From Bacteroidota bacterium (GTDB taxonomy: Bacteria > Bacteroidota > Bacteroidia > UKL13-3): DNA of 64,000 bases. The notes under the pieces are model-generated. The model saw only the letters and a program-made list of their open reading frames with translations. It searched no databases and was not told where the DNA came from. Positions 25,464 through 34,964 of this stretch are shown piece after piece; the stretch's first letter is position 1; each line of letters opens with the position of its first letter. Made by a program: the position numbers and the translations under genes. Where the stretch lies: NCBI GenBank assembly GCA_040388375.1, contig JAZKBU010000009.1, forward strand, positions 158,494-222,493. The letters are read 5' to 3'.

Positions 25464-26714
25464 ATGAGGAACTTAATAACCTACATGAGATTATTTCTAT
25501 TGCCCGTTATGTTACTTTTCGCAGGCTCAATTAACTCACAAAGTATTTTAAACGACAGCATCAGCTCTACAAACCAATTAAACGGTTGTTATAAACCTAA
25601 TATTCTTGTATCACATCCTTTCGGACTATTTATTAGTAGAATTAACCATAACTTTAATGGGGCTCCTCCAAAAGTAATAAAGTTAAATATTGATTTGGGG
25701 AGTGCCAATGTATGGTTGCCTGAAGTAAAAGCATACAGACCTAAAGACCCTGCGGTAATGGAACATCTTAAACTATTCCCTTGGCATAAAAGGGATTCTG
25801 TATTTCAAGCTTTCCCACAGAATTACGACTCTAGCGTATTTTCTGCTGATGGGGTTATAAAAACCTTTGATATTAATGTTAGACTCCCCTTTTCAAAAAG
25901 TATTGAACTGGCGGTAAACATGAGGAGCTTTTTATTAACCCAAGGTGAAATGCCCTTTTCTATTTTAACCAATGATGAATTGATAGAATTTTTTCATAGT
26001 AAAATAGCTGGAGGTGAAGACCCTTTTGCTCGCAAAAGTTATGGTTTAAATAAGGCTAATATTTACTACCAAGATTTAAAAGGTAATACTCTACAAATAA
26101 AAAATGGTCAATTTGTAATACCCGGCATTCAGTTTAATTTATTTCATTATCTAAAATGGAATTTCCTTCGCAAACATCAATTACTATTCAACAGTGGTTT
26201 GCATATTGGTTGTAATACGTCCGTGTATAACCGTTCATTAGATTTAGGTGCTTCTGCAGCAATACAAAAACAAATAAAAATACGAAAGAAAAACGCGCTT
26301 ACATTTGCTTTAGCTGGAAGTATTCTAAAGCAAAAAGTTATTGATATAAACTCTCAGGCAGCCTTTAGTAGTAGCCCTTACTTCTTTGCTTATGAAACAA
26401 TGTTTGAATACCGGAAACAACTGGAAAAAGGTAAATTCTGGCAAATTGGTTTAAACTTTTATTATCAAAGCGCATATAATAATGAGGAGGATTTTGACCA
26501 ATTAACCCCAATAGGTAATAGAATAAGTCCACATTGGCACTTAGCACTTACACACCTTTATCGCAATAACCAAAACTGGTCTTTGATTAGCTCCTATGGT
26601 AACAAATGGATTTGGAGTTTTTACTTAAACGAAGACTTCAAGGTAAACAATGCCCCGGATATCCAAACTGGTATTGCCGTTGAAATACCCATTTCATTTA
26701 AAAAAATAAATTAA
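25464..26714 (+). CDS. Secreted/outer-membrane protein of unknown function, beta-barrel-like
   Basis: A 416-residue protein with an N-terminal signal peptide (MRLFLLPVMLLFAGSINSQ after a short lead). Its body is rich in alternating aromatic/polar stretches such as NLFHYLKWNFLRKHQLLFNSGLHIG, FWQIGLNFYYQSAY and WSFYLNEDFKV, and it ends with a hydrophobic beta-strand. That is consistent with an outer-membrane beta-barrel, perhaps of the DUF3187 type, which I cannot confirm. It begins 22 bp after dnaG on the same strand and may be co-transcribed. No function is proposed. Confidence 0.6.
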   Translation: MRNLITYMRLFLLPVMLLFAGSINSQSILNDSISSTNQLNGCYKPNILVSHPFGLFISRINHNFNGAPPKVIKLNIDLGSANVWLPEVKAYRPKDPAVMEHLKLFPWHKRDSVFQAFPQNYDSSVFSADGVIKTFDINVRLPFSKSIELAVNMRSFLLTQGEMPFSILTNDELIEFFHSKIAGGEDPFARKSYGLNKANIYYQDLKGNTLQIKNGQFVIPGIQFNLFHYLKWNFLRKHQLLFNSGLHIGCNTSVYNRSLDLGASAAIQKQIKIRKKNALTFALAGSILKQKVIDINSQAAFSSSPYFFAYETMFEYRKQLEKGKFWQIGLNFYYQSAYNNEEDFDQLTPIGNRISPHWHLALTHLYRNNQNWSLISSYGNKWIWSFYLNEDFKVNNAPDIQTGIAVEIPISFKKIN

Positions 26715-26752
26715 ATACTGTATTCTTTATAAAGTATATGAACAACTTAAAT

Positions 26753-26789
26753 TTTGGCAAAGTAATTGTATGGTAGGTTTTAAAACCTA
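26753..26789 (+). promoter_or_regulatory. Candidate promoter with 16-bp perfect palindrome upstream of a lipoprotein gene
   Basis: TAGGTTTTAAAACCTA (26774..26789) is a perfect 16-bp palindrome ending 12 bp before the ATG at 26802. Its left half contains TAGGTTTT, one mismatch from TAnnTTTG. A TTTG lies 17 bp upstream at 26753..26756. A dimeric regulator binding the palindrome would block the promoter. This is pattern matching only. Confidence 0.45.
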
Positions 26790-26801
26790 AAACATACTTT
26801 T

Positions 26802-27341
26802 ATGAAAACGAAAACCATCATTGTGCTATTGGCTTTTATAGCTTGCTTATCTGCATGTACTCCTAAAGTTGCTTTTAACGAAGCCCTCAGAAACAACCTC
26901 GATTTAAAATCAATAAAACCTGAAAAGCTACAATTTTATATTGACCGCAATGTTGATTTACGAAGGGAAGCAGCCTCTAATACTACTAAAATAACATCCG
27001 GCAAAATTGAATTATATAAAGGCAAAAATGTTCAAATTTTAAGCATTAAAAACCTTACTCCGGGTATATGCATACGCAGCACTGACTCCACGCTTGACAT
27101 AGCTTTTGAAAACAACAACGATTTATTTTTACAGTTTAAAAAAGTTAAAACGGTGGAGTCTGATGTAAAAATATATATGCTCAATACTTTTAAGAATGAA
27201 GAAGGAATTGTATTTGTTAACTATGGTGGCAATAGTTATCAGATAGAGAACTATGCTGCTGAAGCACAAATATTAATTAAAAGAAAGGTGGCTAATAAGG
27301 AAAAGGTAAACATTAAAAATATAAAAGGCCGTATACTTTAA
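26802..27341 (+). CDS. Putative lipoprotein of unknown function
   Basis: A 179-residue protein. The N-terminus (MKTKTIIVLLAFIACLSAC) ends in an LSAC lipobox, so it should be lipidated and membrane-anchored. The rest is a beta-rich soluble domain with a conserved-looking LKPEKLQFYIDRNVDL-type segment near residue 42, and no motif I recognise. It is probably monocistronic, with its own promoter candidate upstream and a perfect 15-bp terminator hairpin downstream. Confidence 0.75.
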   Translation: MKTKTIIVLLAFIACLSACTPKVAFNEALRNNLDLKSIKPEKLQFYIDRNVDLRREAASNTTKITSGKIELYKGKNVQILSIKNLTPGICIRSTDSTLDIAFENNNDLFLQFKKVKTVESDVKIYMLNTFKNEEGIVFVNYGGNSYQIENYAAEAQILIKRKVANKEKVNIKNIKGRIL

Positions 27342-27385
27342 GGTTAATTGATTAATACTTTAAGCTAATACCACTTCAATACAAA

Positions 27386-27420
27386 AAAGCCTTACTTATT
27401 TTCTCAATAAGTAAGGCTTT
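27386..27420. terminator. Bidirectional intrinsic terminator between convergent genes
   Basis: AAAGCCTTACTTATT (27386..27400) pairs perfectly with AATAAGTAAGGCTTT (27406..27420), giving a 15-bp stem with a 5-nt loop and A/T tracts on both sides. It lies between the convergent lipoprotein gene (+) and gcvT (-), so it can stop transcription from both. Confidence 0.88.
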
Positions 27421-27446
27421 GGCTTAATTAATTTTAGACTATTTGC

Positions 27447-28523
27447 TTACAAAAATGGCACTTTAACCACTTTAGCTTTTATCAATTTCTCTCTTATTTC
27501 AATATAAATTTCTGTATCGGCTTTGCTATGGGCTGCATCTACGTAACCCATACCAATGGCTTTGTTTAAGCTTGGTGATTGTGTACCTGAAGTTACTTCA
27601 CCTATGGTATTACCATTGGCATCTTTGATAACATAATGCTGACGAGGAATACCTCTGTCTATTAACTCAAAACCAACTAATTTTTTGGTAGCTCCATTTT
27701 CTTTAATAGCTTTATGATGCTCGCTCATGATAAATGGTTTGGTAAATTTAGTAATCCAACCCAAACCTGCTTCTATCGGGCTTGTTTCATCGTTTATATC
27801 ATTACCATATAAGCAGAAACCTTTTTCTAAACGTAAGGTATCGCGGGCACCTAAGCCAACCGGCATAATATCAAACTCTTTTCCTGCTTCAAATATGGCA
27901 TCCCACATTTTTTTAGCATCTTTATTCCATACATAAATTTCAAATCCGCCTGCACCGGTATAACCCGTGTTTGAAATAATTACATCTTCGCAACCAGCCA
28001 TAGTACCACCACAAAATGTATAATATTCCATAGCGCTTAAATCAACATCAGTTAATTTTTGCAATGCTTTAATGGCATTAGGACCTTGTACTGCTAATAA
28101 GCTTAACTCATCGCTTATGTTTTGCATGTCTACACCAAATGTATTGTGTTGGCTAATCCAGTTCCAGTCTTTTTCAATGTTTGAAGCATTTACTACCAAA
28201 TAGTATTCATCCTGACTCCAACGGTACACCAATAAATCATCGACTATACCGCCTTTATCGTTAGGTAAGCAACTGTACTGTACTTTACCATCAGTTAACT
28301 TTGAAGCATCGTTACTTGTTACTAATTGAATTAAATCCAATGCCTTTTCGCCTTTAAGCACAAACTCGCCCATGTGGCTAACATCAAAAACCCCCACTGA
28401 ATTGCGAACAGCTAAATGTTCCTGAATTAAATTGGTATAAAGTACAGGCATATTGTAACCTGCAAACTCAATCATTTTAGCACCTAAACCGGCATGCAAA
28501 TCATTTAAAGCAACGTATTTCAT
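27447..28523 (-). CDS. gcvT: Glycine cleavage system T protein (aminomethyltransferase)
   Basis: GcvT moves the aminomethyl group from lipoylated H protein to tetrahydrofolate, making 5,10-methylene-THF. The 358-residue product is full length. It shows the N-terminal [20 protein letters not shown] motif, the folate-binding [10 protein letters not shown] (Asp), [14 protein letters not shown] near residue 190, and [20 protein letters not shown] near residue 230. No gcvH or gcvP lies nearby, so the gene is unlinked from the rest of its system, as in many Bacteroidota. Confidence 0.95.
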   Translation of the reverse strand: MKYVALNDLHAGLGAKMIEFAGYNMPVLYTNLIQEHLAVRNSVGVFDVSHMGEFVLKGEKALDLIQLVTSNDASKLTDGKVQYSCLPNDKGGIVDDLLVYRWSQDEYYLVVNASNIEKDWNWISQHNTFGVDMQNISDELSLLAVQGPNAIKALQKLTDVDLSAMEYYTFCGGTMAGCEDVIISNTGYTGAGGFEIYVWNKDAKKMWDAIFEAGKEFDIMPVGLGARDTLRLEKGFCLYGNDINDETSPIEAGLGWITKFTKPFIMSEHHKAIKENGATKKLVGFELIDRGIPRQHYVIKDANGNTIGEVTSGTQSPSLNKAIGMGYVDAAHSKADTEIYIEIREKLIKAKVVKVPFL

Positions 28524-28627
28524 TTATGAATTATTTTTAAGTTATGCTGGCGAAAATAGCATAATACTTTAATTTTTTACTATGACCAGTAAGTTTATAA
28601 GCATGACTTTAGCTAGATAAAAAATAC

Positions 28628-29281
28628 CTAAAACTGATAACCAACACCAATACTGGCATTAATAAACAAAGCCCCGCCTCTACCCATTCCCGGAGAAAAA
28701 TAAGGTAGACTGTAGGCTTCTTTTTCATCTACGTTCATAGATGAGTACAAGGGATTATCCTGATGCAGGAATTTAGAACCTGACGACCCTTCGAAATGAA
28801 GAAATACTTTTTTATGGACTTTTACTATGATGCCCAAGGCTAATTCTAAACCTATGTTAAAATCATTGGTCTGAAATGTTTGACTGTAAGTGTCCCATAC
28901 TTTATCTTTAAATTCTGCCGTTAAGTTTTGATTGGCATAAGAAAATATAACATTGGGTCCAATATATATAACCGCACCTGAAAATTTGTGGTAGGCGGCT
29001 AACCCAATTTTACCAAAGCCTCCATTTACTTTATATACGGCATTCCCTACGCTGTTATCATTATTATAGTTAACAAAACCCAAAGCCATGGTTGGCGCAA
29101 AACCACTTTGTTCTGCCAAATGGAAATACTTGAGCTCAAACCCGGCTGACCACTCAAAAATACGGTAATTCAACGATAACAAATCAGTACCAACGGTATC
29201 GTATGGTATTGACTTTTTTGATTGAGCAAATGAATTAAACCCAACAATAAAAAACAGTAGTATGATAATACTTTTTTTCAT
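28628..29281 (-). CDS. Outer-membrane beta-barrel-like protein of unknown function
   Basis: A 217-residue protein with a signal peptide (MKKSIIILLFFIVGFNSFAQ). It has alternating beta-strand patterns (FEWSAGFELKYFHL, GFGKIGLAAYHKF, FNIGLELALGIIVKV) and ends in a strand closing with F (GYQF), the terminal aromatic used by the BAM complex. This fits a small eight-strand outer-membrane barrel. Its ATG follows the upstream lipoprotein stop by one base, so the two are translationally coupled and probably act together at the envelope. Confidence 0.65.
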   Translation of the reverse strand: MKKSIIILLFFIVGFNSFAQSKKSIPYDTVGTDLLSLNYRIFEWSAGFELKYFHLAEQSGFAPTMALGFVNYNNDNSVGNAVYKVNGGFGKIGLAAYHKFSGAVIYIGPNVIFSYANQNLTAEFKDKVWDTYSQTFQTNDFNIGLELALGIIVKVHKKVFLHFEGSSGSKFLHQDNPLYSSMNVDEKEAYSLPYFSPGMGRGGALFINASIGVGYQF

Positions 29282-29282
29282 G

Positions 29283-29717
29283 TTAGTTAAGTCTTAAAAT
29301 ATATCGCCCTGAATTTATGCTACTAACGGGTTTACTTCCTGTAACAACTAATCCTTTCGCAAGGCGTTCCATTCTGTTATTTTCGCCCCAACAACCTTTA
29401 TTATAAGCTACTGGCCCCCACTTGTAAGTAAAAGTAACTGTATCTGTTCCATTGGCATGGTTTATTGTAAACTGCGTTTGCTCTGCCCTCGGGTTTAAAG
29501 TTAAATCAGTTGCCGTATCGGTAGCTACCTGTTGTACATAATCGGAACCAAGCCACTCTATGGTATTAATTTTTACGTTGATGTAATTATTGTTTACATC
29601 TTTGACCTGCACTATAAGCGTATATTTACCGCTACTTCCTGGCGAGTAATAATCGTCCTTGCAACATGATTGAAAGATACTAAGCAGGATGAATATGTAA
29701 GCTAACTTTTTAAACAT
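29283..29717 (-). CDS. Small putative lipoprotein of unknown function
   Basis: A 144-residue protein beginning MFKKLAYIFILLSIFQSCC, a lipoprotein signal with a Cys right after the hydrophobic stretch (QSC, followed by CKDDYYSPG). The remainder is a beta-rich domain resembling a small Ig/Fn3-like fold (KYTLIVQVKDVNNNYINVKIN). I recognise no family. It is directly followed, one base later, by a beta-barrel-like gene, suggesting a two-gene surface unit. It lies downstream of hflX on the same strand with a 78-bp gap. Confidence 0.65.
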   Translation of the reverse strand: MFKKLAYIFILLSIFQSCCKDDYYSPGSSGKYTLIVQVKDVNNNYINVKINTIEWLGSDYVQQVATDTATDLTLNPRAEQTQFTINHANGTDTVTFTYKWGPVAYNKGCWGENNRMERLAKGLVVTGSKPVSSINSGRYILRLN

Positions 29718-29795
29718 GTTTTAAGCGTTATAGATACAAACATAAAATCATTTTTTAATTATTTTATGTTCAGGCATTTAAAAAGCCTCTTATAT

Positions 29796-30950
29796 TTAAC
29801 TAATCAATTCAATAATTTTTTTCCTCAACTCATCAATGTTCACTTTTTTAGTGGCTGAAATAAATATAACCTGTCCGTTTTCTTTGGCCATCCAGGTATT
29901 TTTCAAGCGTTCTATATAAGTTAACTGTTCCGTATCTTCACCAAAAGGATCATCTGGTTGAAGCGGTTCTTTTAATTGATCTATTTTATTAAAAACCAAT
30001 AATTGTTTTTTATTACTTGCCCCTATTTCAAGCAAAGTACTATTTACCAAATCCAACTGATCTTCAAAATTTTCGTGGCTAATATCTACTACGTGTAACA
30101 ATAAATCAGCTTCGCGCACTTCATCTAAAGTTGATTTAAAACTCTCTACTAACTGATGTGGGAGTTTTCTTATAAAACCAACGGTATCGCTTAATAAAAA
30201 AGGTATATTGTCAAATACTACTTTGCGTACTGTACTATCAAGCGTGGCAAACAATTTATTTTCCACCAGCACTTCGCTTTTGCTCAGCAAATTCATAATG
30301 GTTGATTTACCTACATTGGTATAACCAACCAGAGCTACACGTTTTTTCTCATCCCTATTTTGCCTGCGTGTTACTGATTGTTTGTCAATTTGCTTTAACT
30401 TTTCTTTCAGCTTACTTATTTCGTCACGCAACAAACGTCTGTCTGTTTCTATTTCTGTTTCTCCGGGACCACGCATACCAATTCCACCTTTTTGTTTGGT
30501 TAAATGGGTCCACATACGGGTTAAGCGAGGTAATAAATATTGTGCTTGTGCTAATTCAACCTGGTATTTGGCTTGTGCCGTACTTGCCCTGTTGGCAAAA
30601 ATATCGAGTATTAAATTGCTTCTGTCTAATATTTTTATTTTTAACTCCTGCTGAATATTGCGCAGTTGAGAAGGACTTAGCTCATCGTCAAAAATAACAA
30701 TATCAATTTCGCGTGCGGTAACATATTCCAGTATTTCAGCCAGCTTACCCTCGCCCACATAAGTACGTGAACTTGGATGTGGTAAACGTTGTAAAAATTG
30801 CTTTTCAACTACAGCTCCCGCTGTTTGTGCTAAAAATTCCAATTCGTCAATATATTCCTGAGCCTTCTCTATTTTCATATTGGGGGTAACAACACCCACC
30901 AATACTGCTTTTTCCTGAGGTTTTGCTGTATCGTAAAGTTTTTTTGCCAT
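29796..30950 (-). CDS. hflX: GTPase HflX
   Basis: HflX is a ribosome-associated GTPase that splits stalled or stressed ribosomes. The 384-residue protein has the HflX-specific N-terminal domain (QRLPHPSSRTYVGEGKLAEI near residue 60, DELSPSQLRNIQ near 95, and the KGGIGMRGPGETEIETDRR linker near 155). The G domain follows with G1 GYTNVGKST (~210), G3 DTVGFIRKLP (~257) and G4 NKID. The C-terminal extension is short, within normal range. It is divergent from the gene at 31022. Confidence 0.94.
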   Translation of the reverse strand: MAKKLYDTAKPQEKAVLVGVVTPNMKIEKAQEYIDELEFLAQTAGAVVEKQFLQRLPHPSSRTYVGEGKLAEILEYVTAREIDIVIFDDELSPSQLRNIQQELKIKILDRSNLILDIFANRASTAQAKYQVELAQAQYLLPRLTRMWTHLTKQKGGIGMRGPGETEIETDRRLLRDEISKLKEKLKQIDKQSVTRRQNRDEKKRVALVGYTNVGKSTIMNLLSKSEVLVENKLFATLDSTVRKVVFDNIPFLLSDTVGFIRKLPHQLVESFKSTLDEVREADLLLHVVDISHENFEDQLDLVNSTLLEIGASNKKQLLVFNKIDQLKEPLQPDDPFGEDTEQLTYIERLKNTWMAKENGQVIFISATKKVNIDELRKKIIELIS

Positions 30951-31021
30951 TTAAGTAATCATCATTTTTAAAATCGGTCATTTTGTTAATTTGCAATCCA
31001 ATTTTAAAAGGTTGCAAAATA

Positions 31022-32527
31022 ATGCATAAACACACACTGCTTTACATAATTAGTATTTTTATTTTAACAAATGTTACAATTGGTCAAACAATTGAATTTG
31101 GACAGGGCGTTAAACTAAAAAACAGGAACAGCTATTCGCAAATAATGGGCAGTAATGAGTCGGGCACTTATTTAATCAGGAGTAAAGACAATGCTTTTAG
31201 TAAGGACGTTAGTTTGGAAAAGTACAATGCCAAGCTAAACCTGGAGTCGAGCAAAGAATTTGAATTGAGCATTCCTGCCGATATTTTAAAATTTTTTATG
31301 ATTAACCAAAGCATCTATGCTTTTATTGCGGCCAAAAATAACAATACCAAAAACCTTGATTTTTTAGTACAGAAATTTGATTTAGGCGCCAACCAAATAG
31401 GCGGTATGATATTACTTGCCTCGGTTGAAGAAGAGCTCATAAGTGCTAAAAGCGATATTGGTATAAGGCTAAGTAGCAACAAAAAATATTTTAGCCTTAG
31501 TTTGTTAAGCCGCGATAAGGACAAAGAAAAATCTGTTTTTTACCTGTATGGATTTGATTTGGAGCTGAACAAAATATACAATAAAACAGCAACCATTAAT
31601 TTTCCGTTGGGCGATATTGAAAGCAGCTCCCGTGAGAATGATAATGATGGCAATTTTTTTGTTATTTTAGATTTTCCGAAATCATATAACAACAAAAGAA
31701 AAACAGAACTACGCAACTTTGTGCTGTACAGTTATTATAAGGATAAGGATGAATTGTTAACTTACGAAATTAACAAACCCAATACTACAGATGTGAATGA
31801 AAACAGCATTAACAGTTCTGACTATTATATTGACGATGTTGGCTTTTGCATTAACAGTGTAAAAAAACAATTATGCATAACCGGTTTTTATGGCAGCGAA
31901 AAGGAAAATACAGTAAAAGGTTTTTTCTTACAAAGTATTGACCTAACTAATAACCAGGTATTGCAAAATGTTATCAATGCCTCTTCGTTAGAAACCTTGC
32001 GAGAACAACTTTCATTCAGCAAAACCATGGACCTAAACGACATGTATATAAGAAAAATTATTGCCCGCAGCGATGGTGGTTGTTTTATGATTGCTGAAAA
32101 ATATTTTTTAACACGTCAGTCATACACTTATTATATCAATGGTTTTCCGCAAACCAATACACGCACCGTTTATAATTATAATGATGTGATGCTTTTAAGC
32201 ATCAATGCCGATGGTTCATTACAACACGGTGCAGTAGTAAAAAAAGAGCAGCAATCAGTAAGTGATGGTGGTTATTATTCATCGCTCAGTAATTTTATAA
32301 ACAACGATGCTATTTATACTTTATACAATAACGATGTAAACCAGGAAGGCGATTTACAAATGAGTAAATTTGATGTATTGGGCAAAAATGAAAACAAAAT
32401 ATTGGTGAAAGCCATCAATGCAAGTTTGTTAATGATACCTGCTGAAAGTAAACAAATTTCGGCCAACTCGTTTTTGGCTTGTACCATTCGCGATAAACGT
32501 TTTACTTTGATGCGTGTTACTTTTTAA
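31022..32527 (+). CDS. Exported protein of unknown function
   Basis: ATG 31022 is chosen because it gives a clean signal peptide (MHKHTLLYIISIFILTNVTIGQ); an in-frame TTG at 30983 would put non-signal residues in front. The mature part (501 residues in all) has many beta-strand and acidic/basic segments reminiscent of seven-bladed or WD-like propellers (NKKYFSLSLLSRDKDKEKSVF, RSDGGCFMIAEKYFLT), but no clear motif. The tyrosine-rich NTRTVYNYNDVMLLSI segment recurs in Bacteroidota hypothetical proteins with this kind of fold. It is followed 12 bp later by the DUF6427-like membrane protein. Confidence 0.7.
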   Translation: MHKHTLLYIISIFILTNVTIGQTIEFGQGVKLKNRNSYSQIMGSNESGTYLIRSKDNAFSKDVSLEKYNAKLNLESSKEFELSIPADILKFFMINQSIYAFIAAKNNNTKNLDFLVQKFDLGANQIGGMILLASVEEELISAKSDIGIRLSSNKKYFSLSLLSRDKDKEKSVFYLYGFDLELNKIYNKTATINFPLGDIESSSRENDNDGNFFVILDFPKSYNNKRKTELRNFVLYSYYKDKDELLTYEINKPNTTDVNENSINSSDYYIDDVGFCINSVKKQLCITGFYGSEKENTVKGFFLQSIDLTNNQVLQNVINASSLETLREQLSFSKTMDLNDMYIRKIIARSDGGCFMIAEKYFLTRQSYTYYINGFPQTNTRTVYNYNDVMLLSINADGSLQHGAVVKKEQQSVSDGGYYSSLSNFINNDAIYTLYNNDVNQEGDLQMSKFDVLGKNENKILVKAINASLLMIPAESKQISANSFLACTIRDKRFTLMRVTF

Positions 32528-32539
32528 TTCTATAAAACC

Positions 32540-33526
32540 TTGCTGAACTTATTCCGAAACAATAACATATTTGCTTTAATATTTGCACTACTTTTTTTAG
32601 TATTACTCAGGTTATCGCCTTTTTTACAAACACTTCCTATTGATTTAAATACGAATGCTCCGTTAGCTCAGTTTTTGTTTGATTGGTTTAAATCATTTAA
32701 CGATTATTATTATTTCAGTATTATAAGTGCCAGTGTTTTGGTTTTTGCACAGGCATGGTTGCTTAACCACATCGTTGTTCAGCATAGTATTTTAATTACC
32801 GATACTTTTCTACCCGGCCTGCTATTCATTGTACTAAACAGCTTATACCCTGCTCAAATGTTTTTGAGCCCGCAGTTAATAGCCAATTTGTTTATTATAT
32901 TTATGTTTCAGCGTTTGTGCTTTTTATATGAAGCAGAAAAACCTTTGTATTTTGTGTTAGATGGTGGTTTGTATTTGGGTATGGCCGTATTGCTTAATTA
33001 CGATACGTTGATATACTTACCCTTTATCTTAATCAGTGTAGTGTTAATGACTTATTTCAATATACGTTACTTATTGGTTTCAGTATTTGGTATTTTATTA
33101 CCGCTTTATTTATTGGGTGTAACCTTTTTTATGTTTGACAGTTTAAATGAGTTGCAAATAATTGTAAACAACAGCTTGCAACGCCAATATATTAACGAGC
33201 TAAGCATTAACTGGAGCAAAATTTTCCCATGGATTTTAGTGGCTGCAGTAGTGCTAATTTCGGGCATATCATTACAGGCAAACTATTTTAAAAACAAAGT
33301 AAAAACACGCAGGATATTATTTACTGTTGCGCTGTTCATTATCATTTCATTTTGCATTGTAGTTATTGAAGATCATAACATTGTTTTTGCATTGTGTTAT
33401 TTAACGGTTCCTACCAGTATTGTTATGGCCAACTACTTTATCAGCAAAAAACTATTCTACCTGAAAGAAGCTGTATTTTTTTCACTCATTATAGCCTCGG
33501 TGCTATACCAATACATTATTCACTAA
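32540..33526 (+). CDS. DUF6427-like integral membrane protein
   Basis: A 328-residue protein with about eight to ten hydrophobic segments. The N-terminus MLNLFRNNNIFALIFALLFL resembles Bacteroidota DUF6427 membrane proteins, of unknown function. The start is a TTG at 32540: an in-frame stop lies at 32525..32527 and no ATG occurs before the first membrane segment. The spacing from the upstream stop is 12 bp and to the downstream ATG is 3 bp, so it looks like the middle gene of a three-gene run. Confidence 0.72.
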   Translation: MLNLFRNNNIFALIFALLFLVLLRLSPFLQTLPIDLNTNAPLAQFLFDWFKSFNDYYYFSIISASVLVFAQAWLLNHIVVQHSILITDTFLPGLLFIVLNSLYPAQMFLSPQLIANLFIIFMFQRLCFLYEAEKPLYFVLDGGLYLGMAVLLNYDTLIYLPFILISVVLMTYFNIRYLLVSVFGILLPLYLLGVTFFMFDSLNELQIIVNNSLQRQYINELSINWSKIFPWILVAAVVLISGISLQANYFKNKVKTRRILFTVALFIIISFCIVVIEDHNIVFALCYLTVPTSIVMANYFISKKLFYLKEAVFFSLIIASVLYQYIIH

Positions 33527-33529
33527 CAA

Positions 33530-34873
33530 ATGAATCACTTTATAAAAGCATTTATTACGCTACTTACACTAGTAATAGCCATACCCATTTTTGCACAAAA
33601 GAATGAGCCTAAAGCTTTATTAATGACTGACAATACCATTCAGTTTTTTAAAACAGAACAATATGAAACTGTTTATAATACAGGTGATTCTATTTTCAGA
33701 CGCAGGTCAACACCCGACAGGCTGCAAAGTGTATGGGAAAGTTTAGCAACTATTAACGGTGAACTAAAAGAAGTGGGCAGTACCAAATATAATTTTGTTG
33801 ATACCTTACACATAACCACTACCAAACTTAAATACAAAAACGGAGCCGTTGGTTTGCGCTTGATTTATACTTTAAACTGGGAAATAGCCGGGCTTTTTAT
33901 TGTAGATGCAGAACCCATGTACAGCATACCTACTTATGCCAATACGTTCGGCTTTTACGAAATAAGAATTCCTTTTGGTGGCGATAAATATAAAGGCGAA
34001 GCTATATTGACGGTACCAATAACCGAAAAAAAATATCCTTGTGTAATTATAGTTGGGGGCAGCGGCCCTGTAGATAAAGATTTAACTTTTGGACCCAATC
34101 GTATATACAAAGACTTTGCTTGGGGGCTTGCCAACAAAGGGGTGGCTTCATTGCGTTTTGATAAAAGAACCAAGGCCTACTTTGGTAAAATAATGGAAGC
34201 GCATAAGGCTGGAAGTTATTATACCATTGAGCAGGAATATTTAGAAGACATACAAACTTTGGTTAATCGCTTAAGTAAAAAAACACAAATCAACCCCAAT
34301 AGAATATACCTGATGGGGCATAGCCAGGGAGCTGGTTTAATGCCATTACTATTGAAACAAAATAAAAAAGTAGCCGGTGGTATTATGTTAGCTGGAAACT
34401 ATAGTAGCTTAACAGATTTAATGCTTTATCAGTTTGATTATTTAATGCCCCTGCAAGCCAAAACAGCAGCCGATACTGCTGCATTTGAAAACTTAAAAAA
34501 GCAAGTTTTATTGGCACAACAACCCAACTTAGCCAAAACTACGCCTAACGATAGCCTTCCGCTAAGCTATCCGTTTAGCTACTGGAATTACCTAAGCAAA
34601 CTAGACTTACATGCCATGGCTTTAAAAAACAACAAGCCTGTATTAATATTACAAGGACAACGCGATTATCAGGTACCATTTTCCGAGTATAAAAAGTGGG
34701 AAACACTTTTAAATGGTAAAACCAATTACATGTTTGCTTCGTTTGAAAAGCTGAATCATTTGTTTTTAGAAGGCACAGGTAAATCAACCCCGGCCGAATA
34801 CTTTACCAGGAGCAATGTGCCGGAATATGTAATTGATGAAGTAGTGAAGTGGATTAATGCCCAACCCAAGTAA
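33530..34873 (+). CDS. Exported alpha/beta hydrolase with DUF3887-like N-terminal domain
   Basis: A 447-residue protein with a signal peptide (MNHFIKAFITLLTLVIAIPIFAQ). Residues ~30-125 resemble the DUF3887 / SnoaL-like fold. The hydrolase domain carries nucleophile Ser265 in GHSQG, acid Asp379 in QGQRDYQVP and base His410 in KLNHLF, with an oxyanion GGSGPVDKD at ~176. This arrangement is typical of prolyl-oligopeptidase-like or dienelactone-hydrolase-like esterases; the substrate is unknown. All three triad residues are present, so it should be active. Confidence 0.86.
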   Translation: MNHFIKAFITLLTLVIAIPIFAQKNEPKALLMTDNTIQFFKTEQYETVYNTGDSIFRRRSTPDRLQSVWESLATINGELKEVGSTKYNFVDTLHITTTKLKYKNGAVGLRLIYTLNWEIAGLFIVDAEPMYSIPTYANTFGFYEIRIPFGGDKYKGEAILTVPITEKKYPCVIIVGGSGPVDKDLTFGPNRIYKDFAWGLANKGVASLRFDKRTKAYFGKIMEAHKAGSYYTIEQEYLEDIQTLVNRLSKKTQINPNRIYLMGHSQGAGLMPLLLKQNKKVAGGIMLAGNYSSLTDLMLYQFDYLMPLQAKTAADTAAFENLKKQVLLAQQPNLAKTTPNDSLPLSYPFSYWNYLSKLDLHAMALKNNKPVLILQGQRDYQVPFSEYKKWETLLNGKTNYMFASFEKLNHLFLEGTGKSTPAEYFTRSNVPEYVIDEVVKWINAQPK

Positions 34874-34964
34874 TAAACGGGCTATATAAAGTCATTCGCC
34901 AATCCATAAAAAATCAAAAAATCTCCAAAACAGATTACCTATATTCGCCATTTAAAATTTTAAC

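Noticed and set aside
29771..29786. AGGC...GCCT hairpin after hflX as terminator
   Set aside because: The stem is four G-C-rich pairs only, with an A/T loop and short U run; insufficient evidence.
30302..30697. 131-residue plus-strand frame inside hflX
   Set aside because: It lies wholly on the opposite strand of hflX, has low-complexity hydrophobic sequence and no recognisable motif; hflX is clearly coding.
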